From: Chrysomallon squamiferum
Taxonomy: Eukaryota; Mollusca; Gastropoda; Neomphalida; Peltospiridae
DNA: 64,000 nucleotides
NCBI GenBank assembly: GCA_012295275.1
Contig: CM022670.1
Location: forward strand, 27,808,881 to 27,872,880
Direction of reading: 5' to 3'
Shown: positions 50,723-64,000 of the stretch, piece by piece
How the letters are laid out: each line of letters opens with the position of its first letter
Position numbering within the stretch: position 1 is the stretch's first letter
Notes under the pieces: generated by a model
Told to the model about the DNA's origin: nothing
Databases searched by the model: none
What the model saw: only the letters and a program-made list of their open reading frames with translations
Translations under genes and position numbers: made by a program

Positions 50723-53700
50723 AAACAACACTAAATGAAATATCTGAAGAACAAATTTTAATTTAACCAACTGAATGAATCCATTGTTTTTAATTTTTTA
50801 TCAAGTATAGAAGTAAATTATTATTATTATATTTTTTATTTTAATTCTTTTTCCTTTTCTTTTTGGGAGTAAGAAATAGAGAAAGAAGGTTTAAAAAAAA
50901 TGAAAAAGAAATGAGCAGTAACAAAGAAATGGTAACTCAACCACAGTTGATTAAATTACATTAATTGTGAACATTCATGAGATAAAGTTACAGAATTTGC
51001 AATTACTTCACAGCACAACTGTTTTATTACTCGGCTACCAGACAACCTTTACAACACTGTTAACTAATTAATTAGCAGATCCTGGTTGCTGATAAGAGAT
51101 TGTAATCTCAAACATTAAAATATCTTTGTACCTGCAACAACATATCTTCAAATTAACTGATTTAGCAATAGTTGTCTGTCTACAACTTTAGAAGTATCTA
51201 TCAACAAAGTTTATAGAATTATTTAAAATTTCTTTAAACAAGATAAAGAAAACAAAAAGTAAGTGAAAAAAGGAAAGTCCAATACAAAGTAATTGCTCTA
51301 AAGTCCAGAATGTTTTGGACAAATGAGAACATTAATGGCACCAGTGCCTAAATTGCCTTTCATTGTGGCAGAGAAAATTGAAAACAGCTGAAGTCTGTCT
51401 GTACCATGTGTATTTGTACACTGGCTAACATAGACAAATGAACAACTCAGAGATTACAGGAAATTTAAAACTTGCCTAGGTAAGTCAAACAGCAGTATGT
51501 TAAAAGGACATAGTGCATTTCACAGTGAATATATGATAAACCAGTAATTTTTGCAGAGGTTGAAGGGAGGTGAAAAAAAGAGAGAAAAAAAAAAAAAGAT
51601 TTGTAGGATTGTAAGTAACTGTTTTCATTTACTACAAATGAAAGTGTTAGATTGTGAATATTTGATAGTATTACTTGAATTTTGTTTTGTTTGATTTTGA
51701 TTCATCATCTGTGGTCTGGTGTGATGAAGAAAGATTTTCTGTGACTGTTTAGCACTAAAACTGGTAATGAGAACAGAGGTGGGTGGAAAAAAACATCAAG
51801 TGTTGAATCCTGTTCCAGGTCAACTTCTTTGTTGTTGTAAATGTTTTAAATTATTAACTCAAATCAAATGTGTACCTAGGAAGTACACTAATTCAGTCCA
51901 TAGCATATTCTAAACAGAATCTATATTCTAACATCATAAGAAGCAGTATCAAATTTCAAACTATTTCCTTAAAATCTTCACTTGCCAAATTGAATACATG
52001 TGTGTATTTTACATGTTTGTGTGTGATACTTAAATCCCACCCTTTCTGTAAAAATATACACACATCTCCTTGAAAAATCTGGAAATAACTGACAAGTCAT
52101 ATTCGTCATGTTTTGGTTTGCCAATTTTCTGTCAACTACATTTAACTTTTTTTTTTTAATTTTTAAATTTCTTTTCTTTTTTCTTTTTCCTTTCTCTTTC
52201 AAGTTTCTCCCTTCAAACTTTCTTTCTTTCTGTCTAATCTTGGCAAGCTGTTACTTGAAATTAAAATGTTGGCAGATCTTTCAGTTGTAGAGATACAGAT
52301 TTATTACAGCTTGACATTTAAATATTAATTTTTGTACTGACATCTAAGATGCTTTTGGAATGGAAATACGGTCAGGTTTGAATATTGGCTTTGAGTCAAA
52401 AAGATGCAAGATGTGTATCTTCTATTTTTATTATTATTGTTTTCTTTTTTTCAAGTGATAAAACTAGTTTTTCCTTGTTTTCTGATGTGGTTTTAGGAAT
52501 ATAAAATGTTGGGTTTTTTTTTATTTTATTATATTTTTTTATATTATATATCATGAAGCTAGTTGCAAATGAGTGTAGGTTAGTTAACTGAGGCAGCACT
52601 TTTATATTCATTTTATTATCACATTAATCTGTTACACATCTGTTAATGAACAATATAGTATATATCATGTTAGCAATCATCTTTTTTTCCAAAATCTTAA
52701 GAATGGCATAAAAGAAGAGAACAGAAAGTAGAATTAACAAATATCAGTGGTTTTGATATTATATTATTTGTTTTCAAATTGGCTTTCTTTCTGTTTTTTT
52801 CTCTTTTTTCTAAAATGATATACAGTTCATATACATTTTTTTTAGAACTATAGATTATCTTTTTAAAATACTGAGTGTCTAATTAAACCAGAATTGTTTT
52901 TGTATGTCTACCAAAGGATGGCACAAAAGAATATTGAACAGGCAAATGTTGCCAATATAGAATTTACACCTACATAATGATCAATAAATTACAGAAGCAA
53001 AGCTTAATTGTCAGCTTTATCATTTTATCAAAGTCAGCATAGGAAGTAACAGAATGGAAAATGGATATAATATTATTTAAATGTACTTTCACATAAGAAC
53101 ATCTAATTTATTGTGTTTGTAACAGATAAAAAAAGTAAAAAATAAAGAAATGACAGAAAAGCTTTTTGCAAACACATGGTGACTCCATCACAAATAAATT
53201 GTTGTACACAAAGGTTGTATATAAGATAACCAGATTTTGTTTTGTGTGTAAATGATCAGTTTCTCTATTATAAATGACTGGTGAATTTTTTCAGTACCAG
53301 CCATCATCACATTTTCTGCTTCGTATATCAGTGTTTAGACACCAGGTAGAAAGGATTGTTTATATATCTTTTGGTTATTTCTGGATTGGAAATAACATAC
53401 TGTTTATTCATACAGTCATGAAATGTATTTATTATGTTTCTAACAGACTCTAGTATACGTTCAAATAGGTTTTGTGTTCAGCCGATTTCTTCTCTCAACT
53501 TTTGTTTGGAACAGAATATACTATAAAAAATGACTTCAAAAACCTGTAATTGTTCCTTCTTTTGGAAAACAAATAAATGAAATAACTGATATATGTGTGT
53601 ATGTATTTTCAGTTTTCTTATTTAAAAGAAAACAAAACATTTTTTCATTTAGGAAAGTTTAGGTCTTTACAAAATAACTCAATACATAAATAGCTTTTTA

Positions 53701-54640
53701 GATTTTACTTCTACATTTTTAAGAAGAAAAATAATTAAAAGAATAATAATAATAAAATAACAATGCAAAATGATTCATAATAAAAAAATATTCTTTAACA
53801 CATTTAAAACAGTTTTATATATAGATTGACGTGGGCCTGTTGATGAGAAATTAAAATAAGGTTTCTGTGCTGCAGACATGGTTGAAAAGTTCAGATTCAC
53901 ACCATTATCTTGTCTTTAACTTGATAAAAAGTTGATGCAAACAGCTTAATGGTAGGTTTGCTTGAGATTTTTTTCATACATTTCTTTGAACATTTTGCTG
54001 TCCATTTTCTATTCCTTTCTTTCTTTTTTCTTCGGTGATTTTTTTTGTTGTAAGTAGTCATTTATTGGTTTTGGATGAACATTTCACTTTAGCTGGAAGA
54101 TAGCAAAATTTATTTCTTTGTGTAATGGCGAAAGTCTTCTGTGTGCATTCCTCAGTTTTCTAAAACTATTAAATGATGGTATTGAATCACAGTTCTCTGG
54201 CCCATTAGTCCTGCTATGTTAAAGATGTGTCTGCATACAAAAATGCTCAGATTTCATTGGCAGATTCCACAGATCAAAAGTTAAATAGAGTATGAAATTA
54301 TTGTGAGGCCACTGGTATCAAGCGACAATATTGTATTTCAAAAACACTGAAAATGGATTTGGCTTGATGTTTTCAAGTGATGGCAGATGTGATAAAATAG
54401 CACTATGTCAGTCTCATTAGGAGCAATACTGACAAGCAGCCCAGTGCAAATGTTCTTTTGTTGATGATTCCTTTTAAGTATGGCTGGGCTATCAGAAAAT
54501 AAATTTTCTTTTACTTTAATCTTCTTTTATTTTTATTGCAGTAAAAATAAAAATGTTTTTTTTTAATTTCTTTAGTCTTTAAAATAACTAGTAAAAATCT
54601 ATGTTTTGTGTTTAGTGAATAAGAAGAAAGAAACAAGAAC

Positions 54641-54724
54641 ATGAATGAATGAATGAATGAATGAATGAATGAATGAATGAATGAATGAATGAATGAGCAA
54701 GTAAGTAAGTAAATAAATAAATAA
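54641..54724 (+). repeat. Compound tetranucleotide repeat (ATGA)n(GTAA)n(ATAA)n
   Basis: About fourteen ATGA units, then three GTAA and about four ATAA units, each one base change from the last. This is consistent with stepwise mutation at one end of a tetranucleotide tract. Confidence 0.95.
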
Positions 54725-54783
54725 AAGTTGTACATAAAATTTAATGACCAGCTTGATTATGTTTGGTCTAAAAAAATACTTGT

Positions 54784-54842
54784 ATGGAAAAATATTTCAG
54801 AACAGTACTTTAATGGAAAAATATTTCAGAACAGTACTTTAA
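54784..54842 (+). repeat. 29-bp minisatellite, two copies plus a diverged third
   Basis: The unit beginning ATGGAAAAATATTTCAGAAC repeats exactly at 54784 and 54813. A diverged third copy starts at 54842. Confidence 0.9.
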
Positions 54843-57800
54843 TGGAAAAGTTCTTTAGAATTTTCTTTTTTAATTTTCTTCTTTATCTGTCTGGATCTAA
54901 TAGTGAAGGGAATTCAAAGTCTGCTTCTTATGGGTTATCATCACACATGGCTTGTTAAATCTAGTTTTGCCATATCAGACTGGAGCATCTTCAGAAGGGT
55001 TTATCAAAGGCTTGACCCTCTTTATGGCTTTCTGGAGTATCTGTACTGGCAACAAAGACCACACATAGGAGTTTTATAGCCATACATTTTGGCAGCAGAT
55101 AGCTCATTCTCTTCTTGTTGAAGTAAATGATGATGTAGCTTGACTACTTGTAATTATCTACTAACCTGCATATTGTACTTAATATGCATTGTAGTCAGTT
55201 CTTATCAACGAGTAAATTCATAATGAAATAAAGCAGCAGTTTTGTAATAATGCGCAATATATTGATGTCTGTAGGTCATAAATAACGTCATTGTTTTTGC
55301 CATTTTTTTGAATGTGTATATAATTTGATCTGTAAATATTGATTAACTTTTCTATTACTGTAGCCATTCATCCTGTAGCATGTTTAACACAGTTATTTAA
55401 AACAGTTACCTCATAAATTAATAAATGTATATATGTACTGGATATTTTAAAATAATAAAAATAACATTGATAAAAGTTTGAAACAATGGGAATAAGAATT
55501 TATACACATATACACACGGCCTCTGTATCATATATATAATACAGAAATTTTCATAAACATTCTGGTTTTTAATATACTGTCATTTTCATCGATGTATATT
55601 TAAACAGATATTTATACGAAATTATTTTTAAATTCTAAAATAACTGCTAAAGTAATGTATTTTCTTTCAGATATATTACTTTATCATTTCTGAAACTGCA
55701 CTTCCCATTTTATAGCTGTGGTTTGGTAATAATATTTAGATTTGTATACTAAACTTTCAATCCATTTTATATCCAATGTTTAGAGATAAAATATAGATAT
55801 GTATGCTATACTAACAGATGATACAACTCAAGGTGGTGTTATATCACAACTGAAAATGTTCATCCTGGCTTCTGTTTATACATGTCATAAAAGTGCCTGC
55901 GATATTTTTCTGTGGATAAATATACTTGCAGCTGAAGGAGATAACAATGATGTCTTCATTTTTAAGTGTTTAAGGAATCTTAAGGTGATTAATCTTTCAG
56001 TTCCTAAATCCATTTATTTTCAGTTCCAAAATGCAATTCACCATTCAATGCCTGAATGCATCTGGGAAATGATATTTTGAAGAACAACAGATTTAACTAT
56101 TTTAAATCATATTTTTGTGCTGAATATTATTTATATTCCCATAATGAACATATATTAATAAATCATGATCGCTATAACCATCACCATCACTGGTATCATT
56201 ATCAGCATCATCATGAAATGTTTACGTTAGTGTATACCATCACATATTACTTTACCTTTCTATTTAGCTGTTTACCAGCATTTGTGGTGTTACTTTTCTA
56301 ACAGAAACTAATTACCATGTGCTGCATCTTAGAACAAATGCCTTTTCTACTCCATCATAATCAGTAGGTGATTTACTTTGTTAATTTTTGCTTATTATTT
56401 ATTTACTCTGCATCTGGAATTTCTAACAGCTTACCTTGACATGCACAGCTAAGAGAAAAGTTTCATTTTGTTTTGTTATTTTATGCATACAGTTGGCAGG
56501 CTTTTGAAAAATGGTGCCCCCCTCTAAGTCAAACAAGAAAAACAGAAAATGTTTGTATATTGTTGTAACATACACTAGATGTTAAAGAATTCAAAGAGAA
56601 TTCATATATGTTATCTTGGCAATTAATTATCATTGTAGCAGACATTGTTGTTCAACCAAAAAAAAAAAAAAAAAAATAAAGAAAGCATTTGTTTGTTTTC
56701 TAATGCCAGATGTTTAAACATTGTTTTATAATAATATTTAGTTATTTGCACATAAACAACATTAATAAATGCAGTTGATGTCTTACTTAATAAGGTGCTT
56801 CATGAATGTTCATTTTGGCTTTCTGGATAATGTCACATACACATAGAAAGTAATGAAAGATAACTTAAAAAAACATTTGTAAACAATGATACTTTTAAAG
56901 TGAAAATCTTTAAATCTTGTTATTGTAATTACACCAAAGAATACAAATGTCTCTTTAAAAATCTTTTACCTGAAATTATCCAAACAATAATTCTGTAGGT
57001 ATCATGATTGTTGTATGTCAGTATAATATAATCTTTATATTGTAGTGGTTGTAGTGCACAGATAAATAACATTAGCTCATGTGACTTACTCTTTCGATTT
57101 TAGTGAGGCCTCGGAGGAATATATATATTTTTAAATAGCTTTTTTAGAATATTTAAGTCTATGAGGAATTGATTTTTGATGCCATGCACAGTAATGTTAT
57201 CATGTTCTGAAATAATTATTACCTTCTGCTGTATCAATTGCTTGTTCTGTCGAAGCACTACTCTGTTAATTTACACCTAATGACAGTAATGCAGTTTTAA
57301 CACAATTACCCTGACAGAACAAACAAGAACTAAACACATACAAATCTGTAATGATGAATGTCACTGGTGTAAATGTATGTGAGTGATTTATGAAACGGGA
57401 AGAAAAACCTGTTACAGACATTCCTAGTCAAAACACTGGCTCCTGTTAGTGGATGATGACAGCCATTTCTTTGCAGTAAAACGTGGTGGGAAAACCTGAA
57501 GGAAAAATGGACAACATTACCATCTGTTTGAAATAGGATTCTTCCGAGTGTTCTGAGATGTGAGTGAGGCTGAAAGATGGACAAGTCTAGAGATCAAATG
57601 AGCCAAGAGCAACCAAACATATGTCAATGGCTCTTCAAAATCAGACAGTCTGGCTAAATAGTTCATGGAACATTCTGAAGTTCCTTGTTCAGCTGGTGCT
57701 CAAATAGGAATCATGACCAGAAAACTTGTGCCTCTAAAGAAGAGTAAACTCTAGGCCCTAACTGTAGATATTTTACAGTTATCTCATTGCTTTGAACTAC

Positions 57801-60800
57801 ATCATTATAATTGTTTGCTATGTCAACCTCAAAATAAAGCTGCCTAGAATGTCCATCTATGAATCCTTAAATTACGTGATTGTTATTAACAATTTATTTT
57901 ACCCCTGTATTTATTATGTCCATATTATATTGTAGCAGACTTTGAGAACAAAGATATTTAATAGATTATGAACATGTTTATTAGAAACCCATAGTGATCC
58001 ATAACCATTTATATCTGTCTTTTGACAAAATAAACCAAAGACTGTATTAAAGTATTGTCAACACTTTATTACATAGGTTACAGAAGCCAATTTTGAGCAA
58101 GTTTATATCTACAGAAATGTTTATATTGTGTTGATTCACAAATACCTGCTTGTTTTTTCAGCAAGTGTGTCTTGCATTCTCATTAGATGTTAGTTCTGTG
58201 GCTAAATTAAAAAACAACATTACAACAGGTGCAAGTGTCTGATGAGCCAGAGACTTTATTATTTAAACAGATTTATCATATCACAATAGTAATCTGGTGG
58301 GAATGTTAATTTACTATGCAAATTATTAGCCAAAACAAGGTTCTGTTCTTACATTATGTGTTTTTTGTTTGTGTTTTGGGGAAAAGAAAAAAAAAGAATA
58401 AAATAACTTAATACAATAACAATTATCTATGTTATTTGGTATATCTTTAAAACAAATTATTTAGGCCATTGGTAAACAATTGAATTCATTATTTTTTTTT
58501 TTTTTTAAATAATCCATCATTCAAATACATTTATAATTCAACTATAGCAATTGTTTATGTTTTATTCTATTTTAGCATGGAAGCACTAAATGGCTTTGGT
58601 AAATTGTTCATGCAGTTGGTTTCTAAAATATGTATACGCTTCAAGTATCTAAAGCTGAATATAATTGGTTTCAAAAATACAAACAAGCATCATAAATAAT
58701 TATGATTTGGTTATTTTGTTTGAAATATGAAGAGCTACATAAAGCCACTAAATAATTCATTTGATATTTGATTTTTCTCTTAGTATTGTTCAGATAGAAT
58801 AGATTATTAGCAACTACACCTTTAAAATAGATTTACTGGATGACTGGAAATGTTTATTTTGTGTAATTTCTTAAATATGGTCTGGTCTTTAATTTTTTCC
58901 TGACCTATTCATTTGCATGTTTGTAGACAGCACTCTTAATTTAGACCTTTTAGTTGTTTTGTTGTATGTGATTGATATTGCATTTAACCATGTCCTGTGT
59001 ATAGTGAATATAACAAATGGACAGATTAGCTTTGCATAAGTTTATTTCATCCATATACACTTATTATTTTGTAATATATTTTTTCTACAAATTGGAAGGC
59101 TTCTTTTCAAACTTTGAGACCCACCATGTAATACATGTGAGACATGTATCACAGCCTATAATTAACAGTGTTCCTCAGTTTGTTAACATTTGTTCCTTTC
59201 CTTTACTTTTCTTTTGTGCCATTGTCAGAATGATCTGATTTACTAGCAACACTGGCATTCAACCAAAACTGGATGGTAAATGTGCAACAGTGAAGACAAG
59301 CATGCATGATACACCTCCCAGTGAGTCGATTCTGATGGATCATAACTCGAACAGGTGCAGATATTATTCAACTGTTTGAGGGGAAAAAAAAACAAAAAAC
59401 ATAACATTCTAACAGCAAGAACAGAACTGCATGACCTTTTTTCATGAGCATCTGTGTAAAGATTTTAAAAAAATAACGTGCTTGCAGCAGCTACAATCAG
59501 ACTTAACAAAAAACTGTGTTCTGAAATGCTATAGGTGTCAAAGGACATGCTAGAATCTGTTCTGTTATCCTCAACAAAATATTTGCTTCATTTCCATTTT
59601 AATATCTAGAGTTGATAATTGTAGGTGTATTTAGGTAAGAGCAAGTTTTTTTTTTTGGGGGATTATGATAACTTTGTTGACATTTAATTACTAATATATT
59701 TTTTGGTGGAGAGAAAAAATTCAGGATCAAGGATCGAAAAACTTTAAAAAGTCACCATTTGATTAATAACACTAATATTTCAAACAACTGTGTGATCTTT
59801 AATATACTAGTTTACTTACACAGATTTGAAGTATTGGTTAATTTGACAGGTAATTTGTTCCAAATAGTGGGCTTTCATTTTCAACTCCATCACTGTTTTT
59901 CATTTATCATTCACTGGCTGAATTGAAATAGCAGAGAGATGTGAAATAAGTTCGAGAGTAAGCAGAGAACTGGCCACGATGTAATGAACATCTACAGATG
60001 ATATTCCCTTAATCCCATCCCAGGGGATGATTACTCACAGCCAGTCTGAAACAAAAAGGCTCTCTGGTTTTCAGCATTAAGGACAGAGCTGAGTGGTGGG
60101 TGGTCAGCTTTCATTTTATCACAGTTTCATCAAGAAATGAAATAACAGTGTTCTAAAGTAGATAGAGATCTGCTTCATATATTTAACACATAAAAAATTC
60201 AGTTTGTTTGAAGATCAGAAGTCAGTATTGATGAGATCATTATAAGTGTTGTATTGTTACTGATGAAATAATAAAGGTACACTGCAAAATTTTTAGACTA
60301 AAGGATGATTAAGCCAGTACAGGCATTTAAGAAAGGTATACTGCATTTAAAAAACATAATAATAATTTGACTTATCAGTGATATAAGCAAATAGAGAGGC
60401 TTAACAAAGGAATGTTGCTAGCAAATAGTGCTTTAAATGATGTAGACAAATAATGATTGCAGAAATAATGCAGATACACAACAGAATCTGAACACTGTGT
60501 GTATGTTAATTATACAGCTGTGAACATCTGATGTGCTAGTTAGTCTGCAGCAAACCATTGCTATAAATAAGTGTTGTGCATGAGAAAGGTGTATGTGTCT
60601 TTGCAGAGTAACATGTGCATTTACACTCATTTCTGCTTCCATGGTTGAAGAATATCAGGATGGGGAATATAAAATTAATAATGCATCTTACACCTGTTTA
60701 TTTATTAATACGTAATGTGTTTATGTATATCAGTTTCATGCAGATATTAGTTTTACCATTCTGTGGAAATTAAATTACATGAAATATTGAATTATGTTGT

Positions 60801-62163
60801 TGTAAGAGTGGGAAAACATGTATATAAATTTCTAAACTTCTTTTCATGCTCATTTGGTTTGACCATTCCACTTACTTTTGTTGGCCACAACTATTGGAAA
60901 TGACAAATAACACATGGCCAAATAAAGAGAAAGAAAATTTAATTATTTATTACTACAGATGGACATGTTGAAGTCTACAGGGGACCAGCATCAGTGAATA
61001 GGTTAAAGTTGTTTGCATTACTAAGCATTTCATTTTATGTGAAAATAATATCTCTATGTGTTCAGCTTATACTGTGACCTTCCATTTTGCTGTCCTTTCT
61101 TTATCATTTGCTTTGTCTCAAAGCAGAACCAAAGAAAAAACAAAACAATAATAAACATATTTCAAAAGTGAATTTTTTTCTTCAAAAACATACAATGAAA
61201 ATTTAATAATAATCCCATGAAATCAGCAGCTTGTTAAGAGTTTGTTTTCATTTTTTTTTTTAAAACAAGTTTATATTCTTTTAAATAAAATTACTTGTCC
61301 AAGTAAATTTTTGTTTTGTTTTTAAAATCATATTAATTCCTGAAATAATCAGAAATAATGACTATGTTTTTATCAGTGCATTTGTTATTTTATGTTGAAT
61401 TTCAGACAATTATTTAATATTAAATAATTTAAACCATATTATTTTAGTTTACTTAATTAAATATTAAAAAGTGTATATTTATATAAAGATACTTGGCACA
61501 CACATTTTTATGTAAAAACTTGGTCAGTATTTTTTTTCTCTTACTCTGAAATCTAATTATTATTCAGCATGTTATTTTACATGTTTTTTCAAACACTGAA
61601 GGAAAGGTTTATCAACTGTTTTGGCACTTTAAAGCAAAATAGATCCTTCAAATTTATCTCTTTGAGATAAGACTGTGCAGAGCTGGGCACATTCATAGAT
61701 AACAAATCTTGGCCATTTGGCTACCTGCTTCCTTTTCTTTCTTCTAACCTAAATTTTATGTTTCTAAGATAACACTAGAAGCTAGCAGTTACCAGAATAT
61801 AAGTGAAATCCTATAGCATTTGCTTTAAAGGACTTAATTTATTATGTTAATGGGTAAGAAGGAAATATCAATCAAATGGCTCAGATTTCTTACTTACAAC
61901 TAAATTATTTCTTTGGATTTTATTTATAGTTTTTAATTTAGAAATTTAAAAAGAAAAGTTCCTTAATTTATCATTAATTACATTAATTAGTTCCCAAAGC
62001 CTATTGTCAGTGCTAAATAAACTAATAATCTTTTCATTAAGAATTAGCAATTAATCTGTTACTGTGTAATCACCAGAAAAATGTTTATACTTTTGTTAAG
62101 TAAAGATTCAATAATGTTTGGCTTGGATAGAAATCTTGAGTCTGCCTTAGTGTTAGTATATAG

Positions 62164-62250
62164 TGTTAGATAATTAGAAGAAAGGGTATAATTGTTAGAT
62201 AATTAGAAGAAAGGGTATAATTGTTAGAAAATTAGAAGAAAGGGTATAAT
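62164..62250 (+). repeat. 29-bp minisatellite, three copies
   Basis: Three adjacent copies of a 29-bp unit starting TGTTAGATAATTAGAAG, at 62164, 62193 and 62222. The third differs by one base (GAAAATTAG). Confidence 0.97.
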
Positions 62251-62661
62251 TGTCAAACACATCTCTAATTATCTCCAGATAGGAGCTGGTACTGGATTGG
62301 AACCAAGAACCTATGAATTCTAAAGCCCATATCCTAGCCATAATGCAAAATAGGCTGGTTAAAGATTATCAGTGACTTGAGTGACTGGGTGCAGTACTTC
62401 AGGAGTGTGGCTACATTCTTTGCCTACAGTTTATTTCAGTGTGTTGGTGATGTGAACCTGTTGGAATTGTTTGTAACAAGGTTCAAGAGTTCAGCTGTTT
62501 GTTTTACTCACAGACTCTCAACAAGAGCATGACTCTTTACTAAAAAGATACACAAACATTCCTAGCAGGTACATGTAGCTGCATTTATGGTACTAATGGG
62601 CATCCTTGTTGTTAGTGCAGTCAGAAACAAGAAATTTACTTTGGTAGTCTGAAAAAAACCC

Positions 62662-62683
62662 AAAAAAAAAAAAAAAAAAAAAA
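62662..62683 (+). repeat. Poly(A) run
   Basis: Homopolymer of about 22 A, flanked by AACC on both sides (GAAAAAAACCC before, CCAACAAC after). Confidence 0.85.
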
Positions 62684-62764
62684 CCAACAACAAAATAATT
62701 AAAAATATGTAATGATACTTTCTTTACATGATGAATACATTTCATTATGAAGATCTTGGGCAGA

Positions 62765-62766
<2 letters not shown>

Positions 62767-62812
<46 letters not shown>
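62767..62812 (+). repeat. Compound (GT)16(AT)7 microsatellite
   Basis: Uninterrupted GT units switch directly to AT units. Confidence 0.95.
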
Positions 62813-64000
62813 GAATCATCAAAATTAGTTACAGACTCAGTTTTCTAATATTTAACTGATATTTTTTAAATATTATTATTATTATAAATTACTGAATATT
62901 TCTCTTGATCAGTATACTAGGACACTTCATTAATCATCAACTTCAACAGTTTCTTAATATTTTGTACAGTGGGAAGTAAAATGATCATACATTTTAGATG
63001 ATGCAGTTTATTGTTTCATGTAGTACATAATTATCTCTATTATATTGTCTCACGACTAATTGAATTTATGTTTCTTTAATATTCAGTTCTGTAGTGTGTT
63101 TAGTTCATTGAACTTAATAGGCCTAGTAGTTAGGAATTATGTTTTGCTATTGAGAATTAATAGCTGTGGTGAATATAATAATCTTATTGTATTATGTGGG
63201 TGGAGTTGATCATCTGTTAAATAAAACTGTATGCTGGCTTTACTCCATGCAACTGTTTGACCTAAAATAATAAACACTTTTCTGTGTCATTCAGTATAAA
63301 GTGAATAGATTTTGTACTGAAGAGAAATAAAATTTAAACTACAAAAGTTAAATTCAGAAAAATTTAGGAAATCTATGAAAATATTGCAAATGAAGATAAA
63401 TATTGCTTCTATGATGTAATTTTATTTATTTATTTTGTTTATTTTTTGTTTATTTATTTATTTATTTTTTATTTACTTTTTTTTTTTGTCTGTGGATTAT
63501 TTATGGAAAATGGAAAAGAAAGAGTGTGAGATAGGAGTGTTTGTGTGGGAGTGGGCATTTGTTTGAGAATGTGGAAGTTCAACACACAAGCTGAAAATTA
63601 GCATAGTAAAACCATGAATGAAATGCTTAATAAAGCAGACTAAATAATGTAAGTTATTCATTAACATAACAAATGTAATGTGTTTCTTTTATAACAAATT
63701 TAATTTATAGAACAAATTTGACTTATTAACTTATATAACAAATACAAGGTATCTTTTGGTTCCCTCTCAACTGATCAACCATGGTACTTAATTTTATTCA
63801 TCTTTCTTTCTACCAGTCCATGTAAGAGCTGTAAATTAAGCAAACATGAATTAAAACAGTTATTTGACTTTGTTTTCCTGAAATAATGTTCTGTTGTTTA
63901 TTGGTTTTAAATGCAGAAAGCAGAATCCGTCTTTTACATCACACAAAGAAAATGCTTCTGACATATGTTAATACACTTGTTTGTTCCACACCAGTGCTTC

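Larger units (their letters stand above)
48285..64000 (+). other. Intron after FNIII-1 (at least 15.7 kb, runs off the window)
   Basis: This AT-rich sequence starts with donor GTCAGT. I looked for the next FNIII exon in all + frames and found none, so the second FNIII domain lies beyond 64000. Contents are simple repeats, two 29-bp-period minisatellites (54784-54842 and 62164-62250), and a GC-richer stretch at about 57330-57850 with an AATAAA at its end but no recognisable product. ORFs such as 55799-56080 and 59017-59238 match nothing I know and look like chance. Confidence 0.75.

Noticed and set aside
55799-56080. 93-codon plus-strand ORF
   Set aside because: No similarity I recognise and ordinary AT-rich composition; likely chance.
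59291-59320. 30-nt, phase-1 symmetric open stretch before a strong donor (CCCA/GTGAGT) after FNIII-1
   Set aside because: The upstream AG has no pyrimidine tract and the peptide does not resemble an FNIII linker; expected by chance in 15 kb.

Overview
This is a eukaryotic genomic window: about 64 kb of very AT-rich DNA with long introns, many simple repeats and few CpGs outside exons. The only gene I can support lies on the + strand. It is the 5' (extracellular) part of a LAR-type (type IIa) receptor protein tyrosine phosphatase, the family of vertebrate PTPRF/PTPRD/PTPRS and fly Lar. The organism is probably an invertebrate. The Ig2-Ig3 linker matches the invertebrate form (LYVK-VRRVPP), and the genome style would fit a lophotrochozoan such as a mollusc, but that placement is a weak inference.

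Layout. A start exon with 5'UTR and signal peptide (about 159-329) is followed by Ig1 (20163-20468), Ig2 in two exons (26587-26763 and 27798-27908), Ig3 (45733-46002) and the first fibronectin III domain (47997-48284). Every junction is phase 1. The joined message gives 406 codons with no frame break. The remaining FNIII domains, transmembrane helix and phosphatase domains must lie beyond 64000. Introns are about 19.8, 6.1, 1.0, 17.8, 2.0 and >15.7 kb.

Candidate optional exons. Two short stretches look like symmetric phase-1 microexons: 17998-18045 (48 nt, between signal peptide and Ig1) and 24641-24670 (30 nt, in the Ig1-Ig2 linker). A third, weaker candidate is 40726-40746 (21 nt, Ig2-Ig3 linker, where vertebrates place microexon MeB). 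LAR receptors are known to use microexons to select synaptic partners, so these merit checking.

Most interesting region. The short intron before FNIII-1 (about 46990-47996) is unusually GC-rich. It holds a near-perfect RFX X-box, a CCAAT box, TATA-like elements and an AP-1 site. Just downstream, an ATG in good context (47876) opens a reading frame that runs straight into the FNIII-1 exon in the correct frame and encodes a signal-peptide-like leader. This looks like an internal promoter and alternative first exon for an Ig-less, FNIII-only LAR isoform.

Other points are a decayed tandem duplication of the Ig2b acceptor and exon start (27591-27828), overlapping uORFs before the main ATG, a (GA)~51 tract, several minisatellites, and a possible retroposed mRNA 3' end near 4640-4832. 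The rest of the window is AT-rich intron in which I see no supported gene.
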